DNA of 64,000 nt from Bolinopsis microptera (GCF_026151205.1 NC_087083.1:6736460-6800459), one strand, 5' to 3'. Shown: positions 51,645-59,135, numbered from the stretch's first letter. Notes: generated by a model from the sequence alone, not told the origin. Translations and numbers: made by a program.

Positions 51645-53443
51645 CAGGGTACGACTGTTTGGTATATCAAGCTGTGGCTGTGTAGATTGAGAGCAATCCT
51701 CACCTAGACTATAATTCTATTAAACCATTACAGCAACAATGATTCAGCTAGAATTTAGTAAATAAAAAAATTTGTTAATGAAATAATACTCTGACCCAGG
51801 CATAACGCCGTGTAAATAGCTTAAAAGGGTTAGAAGGCCACCTGTTCTCCGAGAGAAGAACGCCAATCGAGTTTTAATAAAATAAATATTTTCATAAATA
51901 TTTTCAAAATAACTGATCTTTGAAAAATCGAATCCACGATCTAGAGCCAGTTTGGACAACAACGTATTCGTAATTTCATTTTATTTCTACGCAGTATCCA
52001 TTTGGAAATTGTTTCGCATACAAACAAAATGCTTTACTTCGAATTACCGTATAGTGCACACCATGCGTGATAATGAACAATAAGTTAATATTATATGAAG
52101 ATAACTGTATAACTATTAGAAGCAATACCTGTTTACGTGCACAGATACAGACCCAACTAACTAACAGTGGAACTGAGGAATGTGGGTTTGATTAGTGCGT
52201 GTGTTTCCATAACAGCATAACATAATGTTTCCATAACACATAACGTTTCCATAACACATAATGTTTCCATAAGGAATGTGTGAAGAAGATCACCCCTCCC
52301 TCCCTCCCACATTGCTAGTGTGAACTAAGCCAGGGAAATGCAGAATGTAGTAAAGACTTTACAGTTACAGTTACATGGCGTGATCAGGTAAAACACACAA
52401 AACTGAAGCTCCAGAACTGAAGTTCCAGAACTGAAGCAGTGAAGTGTGCGACTGTTCCAATACTATTGCAGTGTAGTCAATAGCCAATAGTGCGTGCTCT
52501 GCAACACTCCAGCAGTGGAGTCAATAGTGTGCTCTGCAACACTGCTGATTTGGTGAGTAACTTCCTAATTAATTAGATACGTTTATTGTTGCACACACAC
52601 TAGATATAATATGTAGATATTGCTAACATATCATTAATCACAAGCTGCAAGGCAAATGTTGGCGAATAGTGGCGAGTTTGACTAATAAGCTGACGATAAA
52701 GCGCATGTTCTAATGCTGGTAGCTCCATATTTGGTACAAGAGAGTCAATCATATCCTTATATGGGCATCACGTGGTCAAGAGACAGCCAAAAATCAAACG
52801 TAATGTTTTGACGTATCAGAAAACCTTTTGACGCACAGTTCGCTCACAATAAACAGTTGAACGTCTGAGCTAAGAGAAAATGTTCAAGTGTAGGTGATTG
52901 CGCGCTGTTTTGCATTACACAATATTGGGAGACCACGTGATGCCCATATAAGGTAGCTTGACACGTGATGCCCATATAAGGTAGCTTGACGCATGTATCC
53001 TTGTAAGATATTAGGAAGAGCACAATTTTCATTATGAGATTAAGGGAACACGGTAAACTTTGTTTTCTACAACAGGTTGATTGTTTTCAGATAACCCATC
53101 TGTGAGCAATTACAGCTGCCCTAATGGAGATTTTTTGCTGGACTGGAGTATGAATAAGGCAGCAGCGATACTGCAAGAGCGGTCGAACTGTAAGTTGACC
53201 CAGTAGAGGAATCTACGAATCTCTCCTGAGTAAGTGGCTAAACTAGCAGTTGTGTGATGACGGCACTTGATGCATGATGACGTCACGATGGCTAAACTAG
53301 CTGCTATCACAAAGAATGTACTTACGGGCTCGTCTCACTTTTAGTCCCACCCGCACTTTCCTCTCTGAGTTCCTCTTCATGTGTCTCTGTGTCTCTGTTC
53401 CCCTCCGTTCTTTATTCCCTCGCATCCAGCCAGGCAGTGACAT
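21475..53443 (-). CDS. Large multi-promoter gene: variable N-terminal exons, common two-TM C-terminus
   Basis: I infer one gene from matching splice phases. Five start exons lie upstream (53443, 50037, 33285, 31308, 29012). Exon sets ending at 44641, 31978, 30537 and 28369 all finish with a phase-2 GT donor, and the common exon 26683-26589 starts in phase 2, so each joins in frame (codon completed as AGG, AAG or GAG). The common part encodes about 372 residues: Ser/Pro/Gln-rich, then Tyr-rich, then two membrane segments and a basic tail. Neither the variable nor the constant part is a family I know. The layout is like UGT1 or clustered protocadherins. Without transcripts, separate overlapping genes are not excluded. 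Confidence 0.6.
22440..22815. repeat. TIR element with CCAGGGGTGTAGGAA ends (copy 1), in an intron
   Basis: One end is GTGTAGGAAGCAGGGG at about 22446 and the other TTCCTACACCCCTGGG at about 22796. It contains a C run of about 19 at 22470-22488 and a block of AAATCGCGATTTGTCGC words. A longer relative lies at 39632-40691. It has no transposase, so it is non-autonomous. Confidence 0.75.
23303..23383. repeat. 11-bp tandem repeat next to a splice acceptor
   Basis: About seven copies of GGTGGTAATTA, starting ten bases upstream (in gene sense) of the acceptor of exon 23293-23139. Variants GGCGG and TGTGGTG are present. Confidence 0.85.
25053..25340 (-). CDS. Small single-exon protein, possibly KxDL-like, nested in an intron
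   Basis: A 95-residue frame with a good start context (ACAATGG) and a stop at 25053-25055. An AG acceptor-like site lies 29 bases before the ATG. The protein is hydrophilic with a helical, coiled-coil-like middle. Near its C-terminal third it has LKKDVDFVY followed by a KGKG stretch, which resembles the KxDL signature and the end of that domain in KXD1, a small subunit of lysosome-positioning (BORC/BLOC-1-related) complexes. The spacing differs by about two residues and the motif has Val for Leu, so the assignment is weak. It lies on the same strand as the host gene, between exons 26278 and 24674. It could be an independent gene, a retrocopy, or an alternative exon of the host. Confidence 0.5.
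   Translation of the reverse strand: MADKSNLNNINLGNSNLDMDPAVRRFLEAHKKQIENYGEFSDNVLTDSNKVIKSIIQDMKEIRRKSFTALKKDVDFVYHEVSSKGKGHASGNSNS
26401..26476. repeat. 30-bp tandem repeat in an intron
   Basis: About 2.5 copies of a 30-bp unit beginning ATGTTAACAGTTGCCAGGG, right next to the acceptor of exon 26387-26278. An open frame across it encodes repeated ATVNMVTATL and is not real. Confidence 0.8.
26860..27597 (+). pseudogene. LINE reverse transcriptase C-terminal fragment
   Basis: From about 26860 an open frame continues past the ATG at 26962 to the stop at 27595-27597. It encodes KDLGVHINSKLDWSHH, then a SHFEHCTIVW motif and a WNKLPYELR-type motif near the end. These are the C-terminal landmarks of Jockey/CR1-like LINE ORF2. 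The catalytic box and upstream domains are absent, so it is 5'-truncated. It lies antisense inside an intron of the large minus-strand gene. The open frame is intact, so insertion was recent or it has decayed little. Confidence 0.85.
27598..28295. other. Intronic, non-coding
   Basis: AT-rich sequence after the LINE fragment, probably partly its 3' tail (to about 27670). Nothing else recognised. Confidence 0.4.
28296..28352. repeat. 19-bp tandem repeat, 3 copies
   Basis: Three exact copies of CTGTTGCCACAGTAACAGA. It lies 16 bases beyond the donor of exon 29012-28369, within the intron. Confidence 0.9.
28369..29012 (-). CDS. Variable first exon D (basic, Arg/Ser/Pro-rich)
   Basis: The ATG at 29012 follows an in-frame TGA 12 bases upstream, so this exon starts translation. 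It encodes 214 residues plus two bases and ends GATGA|GTAAGT, phase 2, which joins the acceptor at 26683 in frame (Glu codon). The protein is strongly basic, with RPRSSTIGDAPRPRSASKR near the start, a GRRGGGGGKPKQ stretch mid-way, and an Ala/Lys-rich helix near residues 150-180. No known domain was recognised. Acceptor-like AG sites lie just before the ATG. Confidence 0.7.
29013..30536. other. Non-coding, AT-rich (between variable exons C and D)
   Basis: This would hold the promoter for exon D. It contains a direct repeat of about 38 bases (about 29618-29656 and 29670-29710, TGTATTTTGAGGC type). No gene recognised. Confidence 0.45.
30537..31308 (-). CDS. Variable first exon C (Lys/Gly repeats, then Ser/Asn-rich), with a probable 65-base intron
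   Basis: The ATG at 31308 starts a Gly/Lys/Ala-rich run (GGGGAKRAGGGGAK type) ending with GGGIS at about 31138. The next frame (31072-30537) opens without an ATG of its own need: splicing GTGAAC at 31137 to CAG at 31073 removes 65 bases and keeps frame. A second possible donor (GTAGGG at 31113) would also keep frame. The second part is Ser/Asn/Lys-rich (about 178 residues) and ends GAGAA|GTGAGT, phase 2, fitting 26683. No known domain was seen. If the small intron is wrong, a frameshift near 31030-31140 would separate two frames. Confidence 0.6.
31711..31860. repeat. 25-bp tandem repeat
   Basis: About six copies of a unit containing CCCTAGGTTCAAGAACAAGA, with CTC/CCC variants. It lies between exon C and exon B2. 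Confidence 0.9.
31978..32325 (-). CDS. Second exon of set B (or shared internal exon)
   Basis: It follows TTACAG at 32326 and opens in phase 2. It encodes 116 residues: Lys/Gly/Asp-rich at first, then SGWSVGDMVKGAVAGSLLTG and a charged helix with ELTMRDLEKMKFQDFRDLERL. It ends GCGAG|GTAGAG in phase 2. Joined to exon B1 (AA|A) the lysine-rich sequence runs on without a break, which supports the pair. Because A6 also ends in phase 2, this exon could be included in set-A transcripts too. Confidence 0.65.
32591..33285 (-). CDS. Variable first exon B1 (GGGMKPGG repeats)
   Basis: The ATG at 33285 follows an in-frame TGA, and the exon ends CCAA|GTAAGT in phase 2. It encodes 231 residues. The first half is Gly/Met/Lys/Pro repeats (KMGGKMG, then GGGMKPGG four times in a row); the second half is mixed polar with a Lys-rich end (FGKDKKGENS). 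A strong acceptor (CCCTCTGCAG) 39 bases before the ATG suggests a separate leader exon. The complementary proline-rich open frame on the plus strand has no splice signals and is an antisense shadow. Confidence 0.7.
33286..34180. other. Non-coding, upstream of variable exon B1
   Basis: AT-rich. It should hold the exon B leader and promoter. No further structure beyond a few repeated TTAAAGTAAT words near 33960-33985. Confidence 0.4.
34181..34288. repeat. 11-bp tandem repeat
   Basis: About nine copies of AGGTAGATTAC, with GGAAG variants at the left and AAGTAGTTTAC in the middle. Confidence 0.9.
34289..36900. other. Intronic or intergenic, no clear gene
   Basis: Mostly AT-rich. A 70-codon minus-strand frame (35661-35446) has no ATG but encodes one hydrophobic segment (VGKTVSFVVFIVDFILFVIW) and a Cys-containing tail, and follows a CAG. 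It might be a last exon of an unseen gene; I cannot support it further. Confidence 0.35.
36901..39631. other. No confident gene; short open frames
   Basis: A plus-strand frame from 37424 contains DRKIRELLRRHSKG, and about 300 bases on a similar LKIRELLKN word appears (37880-37915), interrupted by stops. This may be a degenerate duplicated exon. Tandem CACACTGTCACA words lie at 37590-37680. Otherwise AT-rich. Confidence 0.35.
37693..37712 (+). promoter_or_regulatory. Composite E-box/CArG motif, copy 1
   Basis: CACGTGATGCCCAAATAAGG: an E-box (CACGTG), four bases, then CC(A/T)6GG, the CArG consensus. It lies about 4.4 kb upstream of exon B1 on the gene strand. Confidence 0.5.
39632..40691. mobile_element. 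TIR element with CCAGGGGTGTAGGAA ends (copy 2), with internal tandem duplication
   Basis: The left end is CCAGGGGTGTAGGAA and the right end TTCCTACACCCCTGG. TAACTA flanks both sides as a possible target duplication. Inside, a segment of about 241 bases (about 39955 to 40440) is repeated 2.25 times, differing by a few bases, which creates paired open frames that are not genes. It is related to the intronic copy at 22440. No transposase was seen. Confidence 0.85.
40972..43090 (-). repeat. Dispersed repeat, inverted relative of 11205-12982 (copy 2)
   Basis: It carries the same sequence as the SIDT intron repeat in reverse orientation, with the foldback arms at its left end (about 40979-41130 and 41342-41492) separated by about 210 bases instead of 25. 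Its right end carries extra material not in copy 1: two GC-rich hairpins at 42883-42940 and a 17-bp tandem (AAAGGGGGTATAATAGT, three copies) at 42962-43017. The small open frames here are repeat-borne. Confidence 0.85.
42883..42940. repeat. Two adjacent GC-rich hairpins
   Basis: A perfect 16-bp stem with a TTC loop (42883-42917) is followed by a perfect 8-bp stem with a TTC loop (42922-42940, GTGCACGC/GCGTGCAC). The block is far richer in G and C than its surroundings. Confidence 0.9.
43124..43199. repeat. 22-bp tandem repeat
   Basis: About 3.5 copies of a unit with GTGTCGGTAACCAGTAGTAA. Confidence 0.85.
43200..44195. other. Intronic or intergenic, no gene
   Basis: AT-rich sequence with repeated GGTAAATCGG words near 43750-43860. 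No gene recognised. Confidence 0.4.
44200..44306. promoter_or_regulatory. Cluster of CRE-like TGACGTCA sites
   Basis: Six TGACGTCA or near copies within about 110 bases, five of them in a tandem of about 18 bp with CATAACTTA spacers. This could be a response element for CREB/ATF-type factors or a simple minisatellite that happens to carry the motif. Confidence 0.5.
44641..48244 (-). CDS. Shared middle exons A2-A6 of the multi-promoter gene
   Basis: Exons on the minus strand: 48244-48212 (33 bases), 47481-47344, 46169-46136 (34 bases), 45158-45071, 44723-44641. Phases 1, 1, 1-to-2, 2-to-0, 0-to-2 all agree. They encode Gly/Arg-rich FGGRGGGS, then a polar stretch rich in Arg, Asn, Ser and His, then LSQMDRLDLTK and MTPRELMMLERQYGSGWLKT, a helical segment that looks the most domain-like. 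They follow both start exons at 53443 and 50037 and lead to 26683. Confidence 0.75.
44797..45060. repeat. Palindrome-bearing minisatellite filling an intron
   Basis: Copies of about 15-16 bp containing AACCATGGTAACTGAT or its relatives, each carrying the palindrome CCATGG. The array takes up most of the 347-base intron between exons 45071 and 44723. Confidence 0.9.
45448..45575. repeat. About 19-bp A/T-rich tandem repeat
   Basis: About five copies of ACTACTAAATTATTTTTTA, in the intron between exons A4 and A5. Confidence 0.85.
48181..48200 (+). promoter_or_regulatory. Composite E-box/CArG motif, copy 2
   Basis: CACGTGGTGCCCATATAAGG, eleven bases from the donor side of microexon 48212-48244. 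It carries one base change from the other copies. Confidence 0.5.
48262..48595. repeat. G-rich tandem repeat (GGGGTTGCTA type)
   Basis: Imperfect repeats of GGGGTTGCTAG and GGTTCCTAG on the plus strand, over about 330 bases. Many runs of three to four G make G-quadruplex structure possible. It lies in the intron between exon A1 and microexon A2. Confidence 0.85.
49020..50037 (-). CDS. Variable first exon A1 (KPGG repeat protein part)
   Basis: The ATG at 50037 follows an in-frame TAA six bases upstream, and the exon ends GGAG|GTTAGT in phase 1. It encodes 339 residues, mostly units of 8-10 residues such as GAAKPGGMGAAKPGG, with Gly, Lys, Ala, Pro and Ser making up almost all of it. It is strongly basic with no predicted fold; the last 40 residues are more mixed. 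An acceptor (CTTCACAG) ends at 50059, so a leader exon may exist; GTAAGTAAG at 50642 is a candidate donor. The antisense Pro/Ala/Phe-rich frame is a shadow. Confidence 0.75.
50361..50423 (+). promoter_or_regulatory. Composite E-box/CArG motif, copies 3 and 4
   Basis: CACGTGACGCCCATATAAGG at 50361-50380 and CACGTGATGCCCATATAAGT at 50404-50423 (last base differs from the CArG consensus). They lie 320-390 bases upstream of the start codon of variable exon A1. Confidence 0.55.
50642..51600. other. Possible leader exon of A1, otherwise no gene
   Basis: A donor-like CACCAT|GTAAGTAAG on the minus strand at 50642 could end a non-coding exon beginning around 50760. The rest is AT-rich with no gene recognised. 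Confidence 0.35.
51601..51648. repeat. (TC)n microsatellite
   Basis: About 22 TC dinucleotides with one TTTC interruption. Confidence 0.95.
52755..52774 (-). promoter_or_regulatory. Composite E-box/CArG motif, copy 5 (minus orientation)
   Basis: The minus strand reads CACGTGATGCCCATATAAGG, a perfect copy. It lies about 550-690 bases downstream (gene sense) of variable exon 53443. Confidence 0.55.
52934..52981 (+). promoter_or_regulatory. Composite E-box/CArG motif, copies 6 and 7 in tandem
   Basis: Two perfect copies, 28 bases apart, followed by a third decayed copy. The repeated unit adds TAGCTTGA to the motif. Confidence 0.55.
53326..53443 (-). CDS. Variable first exon E (short, basic)
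   Basis: The ATG at 53443 starts a 39-residue basic frame that ends GCCC|GTAAGT in phase 1, so it can replace A1 and join microexon 48244 in frame. Residues are rich in Arg, Lys, Thr and Glu (GNKERRGTETQRHMKRN type). An acceptor-like CTCAG lies about 20 bases before the ATG. It is short, so coding potential is only moderately supported; the matching phase is the main evidence. GTGAGA at 53339 is a competing donor in another phase. Confidence 0.5.
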
Positions 53444-54136
53444 TATCACTACTACTTGTACTGAGTACTAATACTAACAAGACAGCAAGATCTAGCTCAC
53501 AAGCGCTGATACGTGTTTCTTACTGAGTCCCAAGTGTCGTGATGCAATAAAAACTAATAACTAGTGACTAACACTACAGGAAACTAACGGATTCTAAACG
53601 TTTAGCGAGACGTTTGGTTAATTGATTTGATGCGACGTATTCTGCGGAAGTGATTCTTGTTTTGGATTTAATTGTTGAAAACCATTTTCTTGGTTGCTTT
53701 AAAGTCATACGTTATACCGAATTAAGTGCGGCTGTAAATCGCGAGTTTTAATGAGAGAATCCCACAAATATTGGTACGTTTAAGTTAGACGGTAGCCAAA
53801 AAAACGTGTTCCAAGCCGTTTTACAAATCAACAGCAAAAAAACCATTCCTAATTAATACTGGCAACCACAACTTTTGGTAAAATGCCCGCCAGTATATAT
53901 TGTATTCTATCAAGCGATACATACATGTGCTGACAGGAGACGGAGACAAACCAATAAAAATAATATCTTGCATCAAATACAAATACAAATATACGTGTAC
54001 TCCACAAAGCTTATAGAAAAAATACCGCGAAAACGGCTACCAAATAACGTACTCGAATTTTTCAGAGTAGAATCCAATAAGGTATGAAATATGGCGTCAC
54101 CATTATCAGTACCATGAGGTACATAATATAATTATG
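53444..54136. other. Non-coding, upstream of exon E
   Basis: No gene recognised. It would contain the promoter of exon E if that exon is real. Confidence 0.4.
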
Positions 54137-54139
54137 TTA

Positions 54140-54304
54140 GGAGCCATCTACTTAGGACGTTAATTCTTCCAAAATTTCCGGACGTCCTGATTTTCAGAAA
54201 CCACCCCCCCCCCCCTCCCCCTGTCCGAATTTGTCCGAAATTCCAAAACCGCCCCCCCCCCCCCCCCTCTCGCTATTTGTCGGACGTCCTAAGTAGATGG
54301 CCCC
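54140..54304. mobile_element. 165-bp MITE with TTA target duplication
   Basis: The left end GGAGCCATCTACTTAGGACGT and the right end are inverted near-perfect copies of about 20 bases. The element is flanked by TTA on both sides (54137-54139 and 54305-54307), the target size and sequence typical of PIF/Harbinger elements. Two long C runs and CCGGACGTCC palindromes lie inside. It has no coding capacity. It is related to the repeat at 4646-5010. Confidence 0.85.
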
Positions 54305-55315
54305 TTATCTAAATTAATTATCGTCAATTTATGAGTACTACCAATTAATTATGTTTTGGGAAAAATAACCATTAATTTTTAACATCTTATCTTGATTTTT
54401 AACAGGTCATGAGCAATGATAACTTGTATTCAAGTATTACGTTAATTTTAAGTATTCTAAGATAATGCGGTGGTACTCATCCTTATGGAAAAATGATACA
54501 ATAATCGTGGATAATTATGTAATTCTAGACAACAATAAGACTAAAATCTCAAACCGAACATTACATAACGATACAAATACCCAGATCAGCGGCTGTTAGT
54601 GTATATTCTTAAGTTATACAGTGTATTTATAGAAACCTATAGATCTAGACTTCGAGTAGCGAGATCAAGAGTACGAAGCATTAGGTTGCACCAGATCTAA
54701 CGTTTTACTAGAGTAAATAAAATATATAACGTTAGATCTGGTTGATAATTAGAATATATCACGCGACCAGATCTAGATTCTAGCGGTTAATAATTAGAAT
54801 CTATCACCTGACAATATATTCAGATGTATGATTTTATAGTTTAGATTGTACAGTGCCCGCATGATCTAACAACCTCCGTTTTAAAGAACGTAACCAAAGA
54901 CTAACGAGCAAATTTCAAATAGCTATAGCCAGGGTAGGAAATCGGTTGAATGGTCGGTTCTATTTCAGCTGCTTATAATGGGTTTATTTAAATTTTCATT
55001 GGTCTCGCTAAAACAGTCGACAAAAGAACAGGAATTAAACAGGAACTAAACAGGAATTAAACAAGAATTAAACATGGGAATAAACAAGAATTAAACAAGA
55101 ACAAAACAAGGACAATAGACAGGAAGATTGTAGAAAGTCCTGTTGTTATTCTTTAAGATCTCGCTTAAACAATTGACAGAGGAATAAAACAAGAATTAAA
55201 CATGAGTTAAACAGGGTTATTAGACAGGAAGAAAGTCTCGTACCTCCGCATGCAACCCACAGTGGTGAGAAGTAGACGGGTGTCAAGTTTGGCAAATAAG
55301 ACGTGGAAACTAGAC

Positions 55316-55335
55316 CACGTGATGCCCATATAAGG
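55316..55335 (+). promoter_or_regulatory. Composite E-box/CArG motif, copy 8
   Basis: Perfect copy of CACGTGATGCCCATATAAGG, about 1.9 kb upstream of exon E. Confidence 0.5.
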
Positions 55336-57685
55336 AGATGGGTGAGGGCTAGTTCCACAGTGTCGTCACGTCTGAGAGGACAACTGGGCAGAACTGCAGG
55401 AGAAACTTCTTCGTTCTCCCACTAGTATTGTACACTAATAGTGTACCGTGCAGTTGCCAGCTACTCTAGTGGTTAACAGACTGTGCTTCATTCAATAGGG
55501 CGGTTCAAGAAGTGCAAACCTAGCCAGAAATTACAGATTATTTTCCGAAGCCGTATTATTTAAATTAGTACAGTTTTTTTCGTCAATTACCTAGCAATAT
55601 ATAGTATATAGGTGCAGCTGGTATTAATATTGAAAACTTTGGCAGAAGTCAGCTGTTTCTCTTTATTCAGTGCCAGAAAAAAGTGTGGCTTTTTTACATA
55701 AAGGGCTAAATGTTATTCCGTCTCAACGTACAACAGACATTGAGTAAAAGCAGTCGCGATCAGGATAGCTTTAAGAACTTTAAACTAACGGAAATAGCCA
55801 GCAAAAATGTCACTAATTCACAATACCTCCAAATTATTACGTTATAAGCCATTTGCAAATTAATGACATCTCTGCTAAATACCAATCAGCAATAAATACC
55901 GTTTACTCAAATCAAGCAGCCATTAAACCACTCAACTCCTTCATAAATATCACGATGAAGGAAAAATTAGAACATGACTCGCGAATAAATATGTACGTGT
56001 ACTTATATATATAAGACGTGTACAAACTTTAGAAAAACTAGATCGAATCTGTCCGACACTGAATCACTACATTTTCAAATGAGCGTAATGAGGTTAGTAC
56101 AAAATAGAGAGTTCACCCAGAAATGAATACATATAGAGTTTAAAAACAGCGAATGGAGACTGTAGTAAATAAGTAAATGCAGCGAATAGAGACTATAGCA
56201 AATAGATAAATGCAGCGAATAGAGACAGTAAACATATAATATATAGTAAATACCTGATACCGTTTAAATACCGTTCAGGATGCATGCATTCAGCATTCCA
56301 GATGACAAACGCAAGAAATGAATAGTTCCTGAATTAGTAATGTTTCCAAACACACCCGAACATTGGAAACTTAACGAATTTTCAAAGTATCTAAGATATT
56401 TATAAAGGAGCTAAGTAACCGGACCGCATAACGACAGCATCTCATCACCACAGCATTAAACCAAGCCCACAGGGCTCCCCACACGAGCACGATGGCTTTA
56501 CTTTTAATTCTTGATTCGCAAATTGTAAAAATCGGCCGATTACCGGATTATCTCGAAAGGCTCTGACAAATTTGGTAACTCCATAAGAAGGCCAGATAAA
56601 GTTTGGAGGAATATTACATCTCCCAGCTCAAACACAAAGTGTTATTTGAAGTGAAGTTTGATCGATTTCGATAGAACTGAATATTAGTGGGAAGGGAAAC
56701 CATATTTGTTTTAACACAGAGAAAGATTCTGAGTTTTAATTGTTCGATATTGGAAGCGGTCGTTGTTACGTGTCAGTTCCTCAGGAGTATCCAGATTCCA
56801 GATCTATAATGCACGTTCTCAAACCTTTTACGGAAATTAAACAAAGATTTGTAAAAAATTAATTTAAATTAAAAACAACATACGTCATACTACAGAAATA
56901 CGATTTAGAAAAATTAAAAGAACGAATGCAAAACAAATTAATTTTAAAGTGTTTTTAGACGAACAATTTGCAGTTTAAAATCGGCGCCGATAAACCTCAA
57001 AATAGCGGTTTTACGACATTTCATGAACGGTAGACGATAACATGATAGGGTGAAAGGAACCCAAAGTATCTAAGATATTTATGAAGGAGCACTACACTCA
57101 TGCTCAAACCAGAAGCCCGACTACACAATCCTTCCTGTTACTGATATTAACTGGTACATTCATAATTATATCATCCACTGATAGTACTGTTGTTAGGTGT
57201 GGACTGTAGGGTCCACATAATTATTCATAATTATGCAATATTACGATATGTATGCTTTGCCAACACTTCTCTTGATGAAATGTGGCCCCCTTGGAAGGTT
57301 TAAGGAAGGGAAACTTATTTAAAGGAAGAGAAACCAATGGCCACTTATCACTAGCCCTTTTAACAATACCAATCAGTAGCCCCGATGCTCATAAGAAAAT
57401 ACAAGGAAACGTCTTAAGCGGTATGACAATGAGGAATCAACATGTCAAAACCGTTCTTATGTGCCACGTGACTCAAACCAGCCGATCAGGAAGCTGTATT
57501 CTAGTCACGTGACTCAAACCAGCCAATCATAAAGGAGAATTTTAGTCACATGACTCCAACTATACTCTGAGTTCTCGACGAGAGAGAAGTGTTAAACGGA
57601 GTGTGCAACGTCAAGAAAGAAGAGGAGAGCTCTGCAGTTGACAGGGCAAGACCGTGTTAATGGTCACCCAATTATACTACCCTTC

Positions 57686-57739
57686 CACGTGAGCCTGCAC
57701 GTGGGCTAACACGTGGGCTATCACGTGGGTTGTCACGTG
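57686..57739. promoter_or_regulatory. Cluster of five CACGTG E-boxes
   Basis: CACGTG occurs at 57686, 57698, 57710, 57722 and 57734, evenly spaced by 12 bases, linked by GGGCTA or similar. The even spacing suggests a degenerate 12-bp minisatellite. Two further copies in a CACGTGACTCAAACCAGCC context lie at 57462 and 57506. They could bind bHLH factors of the Myc/USF type. Confidence 0.5.
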
Positions 57740-58385
57740 ACACATCACGCAGGTTTAGATATCTCCCCTAACTTGCATCTAGTATCTAATCTACTCCTCC
57801 TAGTCAGAGGTTTACATTCGATAGTTTATTGAATTTTATGACGCAGTTGTTATCGGTGAGGAGACGACTGTATTATAACTGGAGTAGAAGTGATGTCCAG
57901 GAGCGACTCTAACTGTACAACAGGTTGTTTAATGTTAGTACAGGAGCACTGAACTGACCTTGAGCCCTGTCAGAGAAGATACACTGACGTATATTCAGTC
58001 TGTCAGTCTCTTCAGAAAACTGCAGTTGAAGAGTTATTCAGACTTTTAAATACTGATGATGACATCTCGACTAGAGGTATATTAAGACTCAGCGAAGAAA
58101 ACATTTGACTCCTCGTTTTAATGTTGATTAAATCAATGGCAGACTTTCACAGTTGCCAAATATCGAATTAAAGGTGTCTTGAAAATAAAGATAAAGTGTC
58201 TTGAAAATTACTAACTCAAACCACTAACTTAACACCAAGAAGAGTTTCCAGTCTCCTGCTGAAGGCAAAAAAATGCCGAAAACCAGACACTAGATTGAAA
58301 CAATACCCAAAACAAAATACTAAATCAGCGTTGACTAATAAATGCAAAAGCAGACTGGGCATGAAAGGGAACCCCTAGAAACTAC

Positions 58386-59010
58386 ACTAGACAACTACAC
58401 TAGTTACCCCTGGTTACACTAGACAACTACACTAGTTACCCCTGGTTACACTAGACAACTACACTAGTTACCCCTGGTTACACTAGACAACTACACTCGT
58501 TACCCCTGGTTACACTAGACATCTACACTAGTTACCCCTGGTTACACAAGACAACTACACTAGTTACCCCTGGTTACACTAGACAACTACACTAGTTACC
58601 CCTGGTTACACTAGACAACTACACTAGTTACCCCTGGTTACACTAGACAAATACACTAGTTACCCCTGGTTACACTAGACAACTACACTAGTTACCCCTG
58701 GTTACACTAGACAACTACACTAGTTACCCCTGGTTACACTAACCAACTACACTGGTTACCCCTGGTTACACTAGACAACTACACTCGTTACCCCTGGTTA
58801 CACTAAACAACTACACTAGTTACCCCTGGTTACACTAGACAACTACACTAGTTACCCCTGGTTACACTAGACAACTACACTAGTTACCCCTGGTTACACT
58901 AGACAACTACACTAGTTACCCCTGGTTACACTAGACAACTACACTGGTTACCCCTGGTTACACTAGACAACTACACTCGTTACCCCTGGTTACACTAGAC
59001 AACTACCAGA
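58386..59010. repeat. 32-bp minisatellite, about 19 copies
   Basis: Head-to-tail copies of a 32-bp unit containing CTAGACAACTACACTAGTTA followed by CCCCTGGTTACA. Variation is small (ACTGG, ACTCG and a few single changes), with the same variants recurring at 58.5 and 58.9 kb, which hints at amplification of multi-unit blocks. Confidence 0.95.
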
Positions 59011-59135
59011 CAACTACTGAACTACAGTAAACGCACGTTACCAGATACTAAAACCAATGATAAGATGTACAATGTCTCAATGTGGTAAATAAGCAAATGA
59101 CCAAACAACTTTAAAGGACGATCAACACTTACTAG

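Larger units (their letters stand above)
54308..58385. other. No confident gene; hairpin, E-box motif and E-box cluster
   Basis: A perfect inverted repeat (CCAGATCTAACGTT, 54690-54703, and its complement at 54730-54743) surrounds an AT-rich loop. Three copies of a GAGACT-containing unit lie at 56150-56235. Two nearly identical 28-base words occur at 56384 and 57063. A 76-codon frame at 57282 looks spurious. No coding gene was recognised. Confidence 0.4.

Noticed and set aside
55146-55358. Possible further start exon (ATGCGGAG then GTACGA)
   Set aside because: Only eight coding bases and a weak donor; nothing else supports it.
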